Source: Kribbella aluminosa
GTDB lineage: Bacteria; Actinomycetota; Actinomycetes; Propionibacteriales; Kribbellaceae
Length of the DNA stretch: 64,000 bases
Assembly: GCF_017876295.1 (NCBI RefSeq)
Contig: NZ_JAGINT010000001.1
Location: forward strand, 4,216,001-4,280,000
Direction: 5' to 3'
The position numbers were made by a program, and so were the translations under genes. This document shows, in pieces, positions 40,486-49,152 of this stretch. Numbering within the stretch: position 1 is the first letter of the stretch; each line of letters opens with the position of its first letter. Under the pieces are notes generated by a model. That model did not search any database. It saw nothing but the letters and a program-made list of their open reading frames with translations, and was not told where the DNA came from.

Positions 40486-42201
40486 TCAGGCGGTGGTGAA
40501 GCGTTGTTCTACGGTGTCGAGGAAGCGCTGGACCTGGCGGTAGGTTTCGGAGCTGTAGGCGCCGACGCTGCGTTCGGTGGACAGCGCCTCGCGCATCGCG
40601 TCCAGGTAGCGGCGTTGGATGGCCTCCATCTGTTCGCGGGTGTCCGGCTTGGTGTCGCGTAGCTGGCGGGTGCCGGAGACCAGGCGGGGCACGATGCGGT
40701 CCTTGAGGGTGTGGACCACGTCGGGGTCCAGTGGTTCGCCCTCGACGGTCTGGTCCTCGAGGGGGCCGACGGCGTCGATCGCGGACTCGCCGATCAGGCG
40801 CATCAGCTCCTGGACCGAGTCCCGCTTGTCCTCGGCGCTCTCCGGACGGAACCGCAGCTTCGCGATCACCGCCGGCAGCGAGATCCCGAACAGCACCAGC
40901 GTGATCAGCGCGACGATGAACGCCGCCAGTACGACGGTCGCGCGGTGCGGCGTACCGGCCGGGATCGTCTGCGCCGCGGCGACCGTGACGACACCGCGCA
41001 TCCCGGCCCAGGCGAGTACCAGCAGCCCGCGTCCGGTGATCGGCTCCCGCTCCTCGAAGTCCGCGTCGGCCCGTCCCCGCGCCAGCCGTTTCCGCGCCCA
41101 CGCGACCCGGTTCTCCTCGCGCTGGCTCGACGGCTCCATCGAGTCCAGGTGCTCCTCGAACTGATCCAGCTGAGCATGCGTCTGCTCATGCCGATTGTCC
41201 GGCCCGAAGTGACTCTGCAACGCGGGCCACGCGAGTCCCAGGAACCGCAGCGCGATCAGCAACCCGACCACCAGCAGCACCAGCAGCGTGATCTCGCCGA
41301 GCGTCGTCTCAGCGCGGGCGTCGTTCACCAGCTCCGGCAACTCGTACCCCATCGCGAGGAAGACGCCGCTCTCCAGAATGAAGCTGATCGTCGTCCAGGT
41401 GGTCGCCTGCGTCTGCCGGTCGCGGGCGCTGAACCGCCGGGCCCCGAGCGCGCCGGTCAGCAGCCCGGCGATCACCACCGCGAGTACGCCGGACGCGTGC
41501 GCCTGCTCGGCCGGGAAGTACGCGAGGAACGGGACGGCGAACGAGATCGTGGTGTTCAGCACCGGATCGTCGAGCCGCTGCCGCAGTACGACGGTCAGGA
41601 ATCCGACCGCTCCGCCGATCAGGATCGCGCCGACGACCGCCCAGACGAAGTCGAGCACCGTGCGGCCGAGGTTGAAGTGCGTGGTCACGGCCAGCGCGGC
41701 CACCGCCGTACGCAGCACCACCAGCGCCGACGCGTCGTTGACCAGGCTCTCGCCCTCGAGCACCGTCATCAGCCGAGGCGGCAGCCCGACCCGGCGCCCG
41801 ATCGCGGTCGCGGCGACCGCGTCCGTCGGGCTGACGACGGCGCCGAGCGCGACCGCGAGCGCGAACGAGATACCCGGGAACAGCGCGTGCACGAGTGCCC
41901 CGATCACGAGCGCCGACACGATCACCATCACGACCGACAGCCACGAGATCAGCCCGAAGTTCCGCCGTACGTCGATCACCGGCAGCTTGACTGCCGACGT
42001 GTACAGCAGCGGCGGCAGCACGCCCGCGAGGATGATCTCCGGCTCGATGTGGATGGCCGGCGTACTCGGCAGGTAGCTGGCGCCGATGCCGAGCGCGACC
42101 AGCAGCAGGGGCGCCGCGACGCCGGTCCGCCGCGCGAACACCGAGGCCGCGATCATGATCGCGAGCCCCGCACCGGCAATCAGAACGATCTGGTGGTCCA
42201 C
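40486..42201 (-). CDS. Na+/H+ antiporter, CPA1 (NhaP-like) family
   Basis: 571 residues from GTG 42201, with 12 or so membrane helices and a cytosolic helical tail of about 90 residues. Conserved CPA1 sites are present: LGAVVSPTDAVAATAIGRRV, LEGESLVNDASALV, and LVLAWAGMRGVVTVAAA. A charged loop (DNRHEQTHAQLDQFEEHLDS) lies before the last helices. It should exchange Na+ or K+ for protons in pH and salt homeostasis. TAGAGT lies 8 bases before the GTG and no ribosome site is seen, so the mRNA is probably leaderless. Confidence 0.93.
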   Translation of the reverse strand: MDHQIVLIAGAGLAIMIAASVFARRTGVAAPLLLVALGIGASYLPSTPAIHIEPEIILAGVLPPLLYTSAVKLPVIDVRRNFGLISWLSVVMVIVSALVIGALVHALFPGISFALAVALGAVVSPTDAVAATAIGRRVGLPPRLMTVLEGESLVNDASALVVLRTAVAALAVTTHFNLGRTVLDFVWAVVGAILIGGAVGFLTVVLRQRLDDPVLNTTISFAVPFLAYFPAEQAHASGVLAVVIAGLLTGALGARRFSARDRQTQATTWTTISFILESGVFLAMGYELPELVNDARAETTLGEITLLVLLVVGLLIALRFLGLAWPALQSHFGPDNRHEQTHAQLDQFEEHLDSMEPSSQREENRVAWARKRLARGRADADFEEREPITGRGLLVLAWAGMRGVVTVAAAQTIPAGTPHRATVVLAAFIVALITLVLFGISLPAVIAKLRFRPESAEDKRDSVQELMRLIGESAIDAVGPLEDQTVEGEPLDPDVVHTLKDRIVPRLVSGTRQLRDTKPDTREQMEAIQRRYLDAMREALSTERSVGAYSSETYRQVQRFLDTVEQRFTTA

Positions 42202-42209
42202 GCGACCAC

Positions 42210-42215
42210 ACTCTA
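42210..42215 (-). promoter_or_regulatory. -10 box of the antiporter, leaderless
   Basis: TAGAGT on the minus strand with TCTACA 17 bases upstream (42233-42238); the GTG follows 8 bases later. Confidence 0.5.
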
Positions 42216-42297
42216 ACTTCCGCAGCAGAGGATGTAGAGAACGCCACCACGGCTCCGTCCTCCGGGCAAAGAACACCCTCCGGAGGAGACTGACACA

Positions 42298-42729
42298 ATG
42301 GCAATCAAGCGCATGGACCACATCGGCGTCGTGGTCGAGGACCTGGCAGCGGCGAAGGCGTTCTACTTCGAGCTCGGCATGGAGCTCGTCGGCGAGACGA
42401 CGGTCTCCGGCCCGTGGGTGGAGGGCGTGTCGGGCATGCCTGGCGTGGTCGCGGACATCTCGTTCCTCCGCACCCCGGACGGACACGGGCAGCTGGAGCT
42501 GACGACGTACCGTACGCCGCTCGCGACGACGCTCGAGCCGTCCGCGCCGCCGAACACGCTCGGTATCCGGAACCTGATGTTCGTCGTCGACGACGTCCAG
42601 GACACCGTCGCGCGGCTGAAGGCGCACGGCGGCGAGCTGGTCGGCACCGTCGAGGAGCACTCCCCCGGGCTGCACTTCTGCTACCTGCGCGGCCCCCAGG
42701 GCGTCATCGTCGCGCTCGCCGAGGAGTAA
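42298..42729 (+). CDS. VOC-superfamily (glyoxalase/dioxygenase-like) protein
   Basis: 143 residues, one full VOC unit of two modules: KRMDHIGVVVEDLAAAKAFY with FELGMELVGE, and LGIRNLMFVVDDVQDTVARL ending GPQGVIVALAEE. Candidate metal ligands are the His in MDHIGV, Glu in QLELTTY and the terminal Glu. ATG 42298 follows GGAGGAG by 9 bases. It precedes a WYL regulator and a second VOC gene, a likely stress or detoxification group. Confidence 0.88.
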   Translation: MAIKRMDHIGVVVEDLAAAKAFYFELGMELVGETTVSGPWVEGVSGMPGVVADISFLRTPDGHGQLELTTYRTPLATTLEPSAPPNTLGIRNLMFVVDDVQDTVARLKAHGGELVGTVEEHSPGLHFCYLRGPQGVIVALAEE

Positions 42730-42757
42730 CTGGCCCCAAATTGTCGATGGCACGGTC

Positions 42758-42763
42758 TAACCT
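42758..42763 (+). promoter_or_regulatory. -10 box of the WYL regulator, leaderless
   Basis: TAACCT, 7 bases before the ATG at 42771. Confidence 0.4.
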
Positions 42764-42770
42764 GCGATGC

Positions 42771-43505
42771 ATGAACCGGATCGATCGGCTGTACGCCCTC
42801 GCGGAGGAGTTGCGCGCGGCCGGCGCCCGCGGGCGTACGGCGCGGCAACTGGCGGCGCGCTTCGAGGTCAGCGTGCGGACCATCGAGCGCGACCTGAGCG
42901 CGCTCGGGCAGGCCGGCGTACCGCTGGCGGCCAAGCAGGGGCGCACCGGCGGGTATTCCGTGGACCGCGCGATGAGCCTCCCGCCGCTGAACTTCACGCC
43001 GCGGGAGGCGATGGCGGTCGCGGTGGCGCTGAGCCGCAGCGAGCACGTGCTGTTCGCGCGGGACTCCCGGACCGCGCTGCAGAAGATCGTCGCCGCGATG
43101 CCGCAGCGGGACCTCGACGAGGCGCGGACCGCCACCGCCAAGGTGCGGTTACTGGTGCAGCGGACGCCGGACCCGGACGGCGAGGTCGCGGAGCAGATCT
43201 GGCGGGCGGTGCGGCACAGCCAGGTGCTGCGGATCCAGTACACCGATGTCGGAGGTGTCGAGACGGTCCGCGAGATCGAGCCGCAACACGTCGTCGTCGG
43301 GCCGAACGGGTCGTACCTGACCGCCTGGTGCCACCTGCGGCAGGAGGACCGGGTGTTCCGGATGGACCGGATCACCAAGGCCGAGCGGACCGCGACGCTG
43401 CTGCTGCGCCCGCCGGCCTCTGACGAGCTGCATGTCGACGGGTACGAGACCAGGCTGCCGGACGCCGCGCTGCATCCGGAAGATCTTTTTCCAACTCCGA
43501 CATAG
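42771..43505 (+). CDS. WYL-domain transcriptional regulator (YafY-like)
   Basis: 244 residues. The HTH_11 domain is at the N-terminus (RIDRLYALAEELRAAGARGR, TARQLAARFEVSVRTIERDL). A WYL domain follows from about residue 130 (VRHSQVLRIQYTDVGG, YLTAWCHLRQEDRVFRMDRI), ending in a WCX-like tail. The WYL core triad is modified (YLTAWCHLR), as in many YafY-type members, and may bind nucleic acid or nucleotides. It sits between two VOC genes and probably controls them. Confidence 0.92.
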   Translation: MNRIDRLYALAEELRAAGARGRTARQLAARFEVSVRTIERDLSALGQAGVPLAAKQGRTGGYSVDRAMSLPPLNFTPREAMAVAVALSRSEHVLFARDSRTALQKIVAAMPQRDLDEARTATAKVRLLVQRTPDPDGEVAEQIWRAVRHSQVLRIQYTDVGGVETVREIEPQHVVVGPNGSYLTAWCHLRQEDRVFRMDRITKAERTATLLLRPPASDELHVDGYETRLPDAALHPEDLFPTPT

Positions 43506-43567
43506 GGCTGTCGCCAACCGCTGGAAACGTGGTTCTCACAGTTCACTCGAGTTGAAGGAGAAGTCCC

Positions 43568-43957
43568 ATGAGTACTCCCGCGCCTGGCACGCTGGCCTGG
43601 TTCGAGGTCGCCACCGACAACCCGGAGGCGGCGGAGAAGTTCTACGGCAGCCTGTTCGACTGGTCGTTCGATTCGTCCGGCAGCCAGACCTCCGGCGGCC
43701 TCGACTACCGCAACATCACCGCCTCCGGCGCGCAGCAGGCGATGGGCGGCCTGTTCGCGACCAAGGGCGAGCTGCCGAACCACGCCGTCTTCTACATCCT
43801 GGTCGCCGACATCGAGGCGACCTGCGCGGACGCCGAGCAGCTCGGCGGCACGGTGATCAACAAGCGGATCGGTATCGGCGGCGGTACGCCGGACTTCGCC
43901 TACCTGCGCGACCCGGCCGGCAACCAGTTCGCGGTCTTCACGCCGCGCCCCGAGTGA
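43568..43957 (+). CDS. VOC-superfamily protein (glyoxalase-like)
   Basis: 129 residues: GTLAWFEVATDNPEAAEKFY, GSLFDWSFDSSGSQ, then VFYILVADIEATCADAEQLG and DPAGNQFAVFTP. It resembles the short two-module VOC proteins related to CFP-30B. Its first metal ligand position is Glu (FEVAT) rather than His. The ATG at 43568 has GAAGGAG before it. The next gene starts 13 bases past its stop. Confidence 0.87.
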   Translation: MSTPAPGTLAWFEVATDNPEAAEKFYGSLFDWSFDSSGSQTSGGLDYRNITASGAQQAMGGLFATKGELPNHAVFYILVADIEATCADAEQLGGTVINKRIGIGGGTPDFAYLRDPAGNQFAVFTPRPE

Positions 43958-43970
43958 TGAACCCCGCCCG

Positions 43971-44360
43971 ATGACACCTGATAACCACCCGTCCCCGCCG
44001 GCCGACACCGGCGGGGACGGGCGGGAATCTGCCCGGGCGCTGTACGACGAGCTCACCGACGACCTGCTCTACGACCCGGCGATCGGCTACGGCACGATCA
44101 TGGGCCACCCCTGCATCCGGCTGGCCGGCCGGTTCGTCACCTGCCTGGAGCGAAACGGCACCGGGCTGATCCTCAAACTCCCCGCCGACCGCGTGACCGC
44201 AGTGATTGCCGACGGCACCGGAGTCCCGTTCACCGCCAACCGCGCCCCGATGCGCGAGTGGGTGACGATCCCGACCGCCGACCGGGCGGTCTGGCAGACC
44301 CTCCTCGAGGAGGCGGTCGCCTTCGCCCGCAGCACCCTGGGCAAGGCGGAACGATCGTGA
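43971..44360 (+). CDS. TfoX/YjbR-like small protein
   Basis: 129 residues. The core (IGYGTIMGHPCIRLAGRFVT, CLERNGTGLILKLPADRVTA, REWVTIPTADRAVWQTLLEE) matches the TfoX-N/MmcQ-YjbR type of small alpha/beta protein; the conserved MGxPC and KLP elements are present. Function is unknown; the competence role of TfoX should not be assumed. It probably ends the VOC-WYL-VOC group. The stop is 3 bases from the convergent SDR gene. Confidence 0.75.
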   Translation: MTPDNHPSPPADTGGDGRESARALYDELTDDLLYDPAIGYGTIMGHPCIRLAGRFVTCLERNGTGLILKLPADRVTAVIADGTGVPFTANRAPMREWVTIPTADRAVWQTLLEEAVAFARSTLGKAERS

Positions 44361-44363
44361 CGC

Positions 44364-45113
44364 TCAGACGGCCAGCCGGCCGCCGTCGATCGGGAGGGTG
44401 GCGCCGTGGATCAGGGACGCCGCGTCGGAGGCGAGGAACACGACGCCGGCGGCGATCTCCTCCGGTGTCCCGACCCGCTGGAGCGGCGTCGTACCGGCGA
44501 GGACGTCGAGGTTCTCCCCCATCACCGCCGTGCCCTCGGTCCGCGTCGGGCCGGGGCTGACCGCGTTCACCCGGACGCCGGCCGCCCCGAACTCGGCGGC
44601 CCACGCCTTCGTCAGCAGCTCGAGTGCCGCCTTGCTCGACCCGTACGCCGCCATCCCGGCCATCCCGACGTACGCGACCACCGTGGTCAGGTTCACGATC
44701 GCGCCGGATCCGCGCGCCGCCATCAACGGCGCCAGCTCGGCGACCAGGTAGAACGGCGCGCGGACGTTCACGGCGTACACCGCGTCGAAGTCGGCGTCCG
44801 GTACGTCGGCCGTCGGGCCGAACGGGTAGGTCCCGGCGTTGTTCACGAGTACGTCGACGTGCCCGCCGCCGAGGTCGATCGCCTGCTTGGCGAGAGCGCG
44901 CACACTCGCCAGGTCGGTCAGGTCGGCCGGCACGAAGTCCGCCGTACCGCCGGCGGCGCGGATCGTGTCCAGCACCTGCTGGCCGCGGTTGGTGTCCCGG
45001 CCGCTGACCACCACGTGCGCACCGCGCGCGGCGAGCTGCTCGGCCACGGAGCGGCCGATCCCGCTGTTGCCACCGGTCACGAGTGCGGTCCGGCCGGCGA
45101 AGTCCTGCGTCAT
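44364..45113 (-). CDS. SDR-family oxidoreductase
   Basis: 249 residues from ATG 45113. A classical short-chain dehydrogenase: cofactor loop TGGNSGIG, NADP-preferring SGRDTNRG, NNAG, catalytic Ser in NLTTVVAYVGMAG and the Tyr-x3-Lys in YGSSK, then SPGPTRTEG and DGGRL near the end. The substrate is unknown. It is divergent from a TetR gene with a perfect 18-bp dyad between them, so TetR likely represses it until the substrate is present. Confidence 0.93.
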   Translation of the reverse strand: MTQDFAGRTALVTGGNSGIGRSVAEQLAARGAHVVVSGRDTNRGQQVLDTIRAAGGTADFVPADLTDLASVRALAKQAIDLGGGHVDVLVNNAGTYPFGPTADVPDADFDAVYAVNVRAPFYLVAELAPLMAARGSGAIVNLTTVVAYVGMAGMAAYGSSKAALELLTKAWAAEFGAAGVRVNAVSPGPTRTEGTAVMGENLDVLAGTTPLQRVGTPEEIAAGVVFLASDAASLIHGATLPIDGGRLAV

Positions 45114-45166
45114 ATCGGTTCCATTCACTGGGTGGAGTCGTTGGCTCCGATGGTTCACCGACGAAA

Positions 45167-45184
45167 TTGGAGTATCAACTCCAA
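45167..45184. promoter_or_regulatory. TetR operator: TTGGAGT-ATCA-ACTCCAA
   Basis: A perfect 7+7 inverted repeat lies between the divergent SDR and tetR genes. TTGGAG doubles as a -35 candidate, 18 bases before TACGGT (45191-45196), so binding would block the tetR promoter and flank that of the SDR gene. Confidence 0.7.
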
Positions 45185-45190
45185 AATCAG

Positions 45191-45196
45191 TACGGT
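45191..45196 (+). promoter_or_regulatory. -10 box of tetR, leaderless
   Basis: TACGGT, 6 bases before the ATG at 45203. Confidence 0.5.
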
Positions 45197-45202
45197 GGCG
45201 GT

Positions 45203-45823
45203 ATGCCCGACACCAAACGACTCACCCGGAAGGGACAGGCGACCCGGGACCGGATCGTCGCGGCCGCGGCGCGGCTGATGCTCGAGCAGGGGGTCGCCCG
45301 GACCACGATCGAGGACATCCAGGCGGCCGCCGGGGTCAGCCCGTCGCAGCTGTACCACTACTTCCCGGGCAAGGACGCGCTGGTGTCGGCGGTGATCGAC
45401 CACCAGGCGGCGCAGGCGCTCGACGTACAGCAGGGCTGTCTGCAGCGGCTCGACTCGATCGACGCGCTCGGGCACTGGCGGGACGTGATGATCAACATCC
45501 TGACCGAGATGCAGTGCGTCGGCGGGTGCCCGCTCGGGTCACTGGCGAGCGATCTGTCCGAGAGCGACCCGGTCGCCCGGAACCAGTTGGCGGCCGCGTT
45601 CGCGCAGTGGCAGGAGCTGATCCGGCAGGGCCTGCTCGACATGCAGCGACGCGGCGAACTCGCCCCCGACGCGAACCCGGGCAACCTGGCCGTCGCGATG
45701 CTCGCCGCCGTCCAGGGCGGCCTCCTCCTCAGCCAGGTCAACCGCGACCCGGCACCCCTACGGATCGCCGTCGACACGATGATCGATCACCTGCACGCGT
45801 TGACGCGCCCCATGGTTCCGTAA
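45203..45823 (+). CDS. TetR-family transcriptional regulator
   Basis: 206 residues. The HTH spans about 12-58 (QATRDRIVAAAARLMLEQGV, then VSPSQLYHYFPGKDALVSAV). The C-terminal half (GGCPLGSLASDLSESDPVAR, GLLDMQRRGELAPDANPGNL) is of the LmrA/YxaF-like subgroup. It is divergent from the SDR gene with a shared operator. Its TAA stop is part of the pta -10 box. Confidence 0.93.
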   Translation: MPDTKRLTRKGQATRDRIVAAAARLMLEQGVARTTIEDIQAAAGVSPSQLYHYFPGKDALVSAVIDHQAAQALDVQQGCLQRLDSIDALGHWRDVMINILTEMQCVGGCPLGSLASDLSESDPVARNQLAAAFAQWQELIRQGLLDMQRRGELAPDANPGNLAVAMLAAVQGGLLLSQVNRDPAPLRIAVDTMIDHLHALTRPMVP

Positions 45824-45826
45824 GGT
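45821..45826 (+). promoter_or_regulatory. -10 box of pta, overlapping the tetR stop, leaderless
   Basis: TAAGGT, whose TAA is the tetR stop codon, ends 7 bases before the pta ATG at 45834. Confidence 0.45.
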
Positions 45827-45833
45827 TCGGGGT

Positions 45834-47969
45834 ATGGGTAGCAGTGTCTACGTTGCTTCGGTGGAGGGGACTACCGGGAAGTCGACCGTGGCTCTCGGGG
45901 TGCTTCATCAGTTGTCGCGGCGGGTCGGGCGGGTGGCGGTGTTCCGGCCGATCGTGCGCGCCGACACCGCGACGCACGGCGGGCGGGACTACGTTCTCGA
46001 GCTGCTCATCTCGCAGGACGCGGTCGAGCAGTCCTACGAGGACGGGGTCGGGGTCACGTACGACGCTGTGCACGCGGACCCGGACGCCGCCCTGGACACG
46101 ATCGTGCAGCGGTACCACGCGATCGCGGAACAGGCCGACGCGGTGGTGATCGTCGGCAGCGACTACACGGACGTGGGTACGCCGACCGAGTTCTCGTTCA
46201 ACGCCAAGATCGCGGCGAACCTCGGGGCGCCGGTGCTGCTCGTGCTGAACGGGTACGACCGGACACCACACGACGTGCGCGCGATCGCCGACATGGCCGC
46301 AGCCGAACTCGCGGCCAACCACGGCTCGCTCTTCGCCGTCATCGCGAACCGGGTCGGCCGAGCCTCGGGCGAAGGCACCGACGGCGGGGAAGGCGGGGAT
46401 AGCGGGGACGGCGGGGCGGGAGCGGCGTTGGTCAAAGCGTTGGAGGGGGTCGGGGCGCCGGCGTTCGCAATTCCTGAGGAGCCGTTGCTGAATCAGCCGC
46501 TGGTGGCCGACCTGCTGGCGCCGATCGACGGGCGGTTACTGAGCGGCGACCCGCAGCTGCTGACCCGCGAGGTCACCGGGCTGATGATCGCCGGTATGAC
46601 GATGCCCAATGTCCTCGATCGGCTGTTCGAGGGCGCCGCAGTGGTGACCGCCGGGGACCGCCCGGAGGTCGTGCTCGGTGTGGTGATGGCGCACGCGTCC
46701 CGCACGTTCCCGCAGATCGCCGCCATCATCCTGAACGGCGGCTTCGAACTCCCCGCCCAGGTGCAGCGCCTGATCGAGGGCCTCGGCGTCACGCTGCCGA
46801 TCATCGAGACCGGCCTCGGCACCCAGGCCACCTCCAGCAAACTCACCGCCGTCCGCGGCCGGCTCACGAAGGACGCACCGCGCAAGATCGACACCGCGCT
46901 GGCGTTGTTCGACCAGTACGTCGACGGCCCGGCGCTCCTCGACCAGCTCGCCCTCGCCCGCAGCAGTGCGGTCACCCCGCTGATGTTCGAGCACCGCCTC
47001 GTCGACCGCGCCGTCTCGGACCGCCGCCACATCGTCCTGCCGGAAGGCGGCGAGGAGCGGATCCTCCGGGCGGCCGACGTACTGCTCCGCCGTGGTGTCG
47101 CGGACCTGACCCTGCTCGGCGACCCGACCGTGATCAGCCAGCAGGCCGCGACCCTCGGCGTCGACGTGAGCGCGGCGACCGTCGTACATCCCGAGCACAG
47201 CGAGCTGACCGAGCGGTTCGCCGCGGAGTACCACCGGCTGCGGCGGCACCGCGGCGTCGACCTCGACCGGGCGCGTGAGCTGGTCCGCGACGGGTCGTAC
47301 TTCGGCACGATGATGGTCCAGCTCGGCCTCGCGGACGGGATGGTGTCGGGCGCCGTGCACACCACCGCGCACACGATCCGTCCCGCACTCGAGGTCGTGA
47401 AGACCGTGCCGGACGTGTCGGTCGTCTCGTCGGTGTTCTTCATGTGCCTGGAGAACCAGGTCCTCGTGTACGGCGACTGCGCGGTGAACCCGGACCCGAC
47501 CGCGGAGCAGCTCGCGGACATCGCGATCTCCTCGGCCGCCACCGCCGCGGCGTTCGGGGTCGAGCCGCGGATCGCGATGCTCTCGTACTCGACCGGGGCG
47601 TCCGGCGCAGGCACCGACGTCGAAAAGGTGTCCAAGGCAACGACCATCGTCCGCGAACGCGCACCCGAACTAGCGGTCGAAGGCCCGATCCAGTACGACG
47701 CCGCGATCGACGCCGCCGTCGCCCGGACCAAGCTCCCGGACTCCCCCGTCGCCGGAAAGGCCACCGTGTTCGTCTTCCCGGATCTCAACACCGGCAACAA
47801 CACCTACAAGGCCGTGCAGCGCTCGGCCAACGCGGTCGCGGTCGGCCCGGTGCTGCAAGGTCTCCGGAAACCGGTCAACGACCTGTCCCGCGGCGCCACG
47901 GTCCGGGACATCGTCAACACCGTCGCGATCACTGCGATCCAGGCTCAGCAAGGCGGCACGCATGAGTGA
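45834..47969 (+). CDS. pta: Phosphate acetyltransferase
   Basis: 711 residues, the long three-domain type: an N-terminal BioD-like P-loop region (VEGTTGKSTVALGVL), a DRTGG domain in the middle, and the catalytic PTA domain from about residue 390 (HIVLPEGGEERILRAADVLL, GLADGMVSGAVHTTAHTIRP, MLSYSTGASGAGTDVEKV). It converts acetyl-CoA and phosphate to acetyl phosphate. Residues about 180-200 hold a Gly-rich insertion (GEGTDGGEGGDSGDGGAGAA) encoded by four 9-bp repeats of the same family as the 7.3-kb array. It overlaps ackA by 8 bases. Confidence 0.96.
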   Translation: MGSSVYVASVEGTTGKSTVALGVLHQLSRRVGRVAVFRPIVRADTATHGGRDYVLELLISQDAVEQSYEDGVGVTYDAVHADPDAALDTIVQRYHAIAEQADAVVIVGSDYTDVGTPTEFSFNAKIAANLGAPVLLVLNGYDRTPHDVRAIADMAAAELAANHGSLFAVIANRVGRASGEGTDGGEGGDSGDGGAGAALVKALEGVGAPAFAIPEEPLLNQPLVADLLAPIDGRLLSGDPQLLTREVTGLMIAGMTMPNVLDRLFEGAAVVTAGDRPEVVLGVVMAHASRTFPQIAAIILNGGFELPAQVQRLIEGLGVTLPIIETGLGTQATSSKLTAVRGRLTKDAPRKIDTALALFDQYVDGPALLDQLALARSSAVTPLMFEHRLVDRAVSDRRHIVLPEGGEERILRAADVLLRRGVADLTLLGDPTVISQQAATLGVDVSAATVVHPEHSELTERFAAEYHRLRRHRGVDLDRARELVRDGSYFGTMMVQLGLADGMVSGAVHTTAHTIRPALEVVKTVPDVSVVSSVFFMCLENQVLVYGDCAVNPDPTAEQLADIAISSAATAAAFGVEPRIAMLSYSTGASGAGTDVEKVSKATTIVRERAPELAVEGPIQYDAAIDAAVARTKLPDSPVAGKATVFVFPDLNTGNNTYKAVQRSANAVAVGPVLQGLRKPVNDLSRGATVRDIVNTVAITAIQAQQGGTHE
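46380..46415 (+). repeat. Four 9-bp repeats inside pta
   Basis: GACGGCGGG, GAAGGCGGG, GATAGCGGG and GACGGCGGG are in phase with the codons. Units 1 and 4 are the reverse complement of CCCGCCGTC, a main unit of the array at 7281-7595; the third differs by one base from the complement of CCCGCTGTC. Confidence 0.75.
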
Positions 47970-49152
47970 GCACGTACTGGTGATCAACGCGGGATCGTCC
48001 TCGCTGAAGTACAGCCTGGTCGACGCCACCTCCGGTACGGCGGCCGCGAGCGGGCTGGTGGAGCGGATCGGTGAGGAGCAGAGTCACCACGTGCACCACG
48101 GTCCGTCCGGGGACTTCGACGACGATCAGCCGGTCCCGGACCACGAGGCCGCGCTGGAGGCTGCGGTGCGGGCCTTCGACAAGCACGGGCCTTCGCTCTC
48201 CGAGGCCGGCATCGTGGCCGTCGGGCATCGCGTCGTCCACGGCGGTGACCGGTTCGCGGCGCCTGCGCTGGTGGACGACGAGTTGATCGCGGCGGTCACG
48301 GACCTGGTACCGCTGGCCCCGTTGCACAACCCCGCGAACCTCGAAGGGATCGAGGTCGCGCGGCGGCTCTTCCCGGACCTGCCGCACGTCGCGGTCTTCG
48401 ACACGGCCTTCCACCAGACGTTGCCGCCGTACGCCTACACGTACGCCGTACCGTCGTCGTGGCCGGCCGACTACGGCATCCGGCGGTACGGGTTCCACGG
48501 GACGTCGCACGCGTTCGTGTCGGCGCAGGCGGCCCGGGTGCTCGGCCGCGAACCCGGCGACCTGAACGTGATCGTCCTGCATCTCGGCAACGGCTGCTCC
48601 GCCGCCGCCGTCCGCGGCGGAGTGTCCGTCGACACGTCGATGGGGCTGACGCCGCTGGAGGGGCTGGTGATGGGCACGCGGTCCGGCGATCTCGATCCGG
48701 CCGTCCACGGGCACCTCGCCCGCGTCGCCGGGCAGTCCGCCGAGGAGACCGACCGGATGCTCAACTCGGAGTCCGGGCTCAAGGGCCTGACCGGTGCGAA
48801 CGACTTCCGCGAGGTACTGCGGCTGCGCGCGGACGGTGACGAACGGGCGCAGCTCGCGTTCGACATCTACTGCTACCGGCTGAAGAAGTACATCGGCGCG
48901 TACTACGCCGTACTCGGGACCGTCGACGCGATCGTGTTCACCGCCGGCGTCGGGCAGCACTCCGCCGAAGCCCGCGCCGCCGCACTCGCCGGGCTGGAGC
49001 CGCTCGGCATCCACCTGGACCCGGCCCGCAACGCCGACCCGAGCGACAACGTCGTCAGTACCGACGACAGCCCGGTCAAGATCCTGGTCATCCCGACGAA
49101 CGAGGAGTGGGAGATCGCCCGTCAGTCCGTGGGCGTACTCACCGGTGGGTGA
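47962..49152 (+). CDS. ackA: Acetate kinase
   Basis: 396 residues, standard length. Signature 1 is VLVINAGSSSLKYSLVD, signature 2 is VGHRVVHGGDRF; the nucleotide-binding part has HLGNGCSAAAVRGG and FTAGVGQHSAE. It converts acetyl phosphate and ADP to acetate and ATP. It is translationally coupled to pta. The 3' end overlaps the convergent site-2 protease gene by 31 bases. Confidence 0.97.
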   Translation: MSEHVLVINAGSSSLKYSLVDATSGTAAASGLVERIGEEQSHHVHHGPSGDFDDDQPVPDHEAALEAAVRAFDKHGPSLSEAGIVAVGHRVVHGGDRFAAPALVDDELIAAVTDLVPLAPLHNPANLEGIEVARRLFPDLPHVAVFDTAFHQTLPPYAYTYAVPSSWPADYGIRRYGFHGTSHAFVSAQAARVLGREPGDLNVIVLHLGNGCSAAAVRGGVSVDTSMGLTPLEGLVMGTRSGDLDPAVHGHLARVAGQSAEETDRMLNSESGLKGLTGANDFREVLRLRADGDERAQLAFDIYCYRLKKYIGAYYAVLGTVDAIVFTAGVGQHSAEARAAALAGLEPLGIHLDPARNADPSDNVVSTDDSPVKILVIPTNEEWEIARQSVGVLTGG

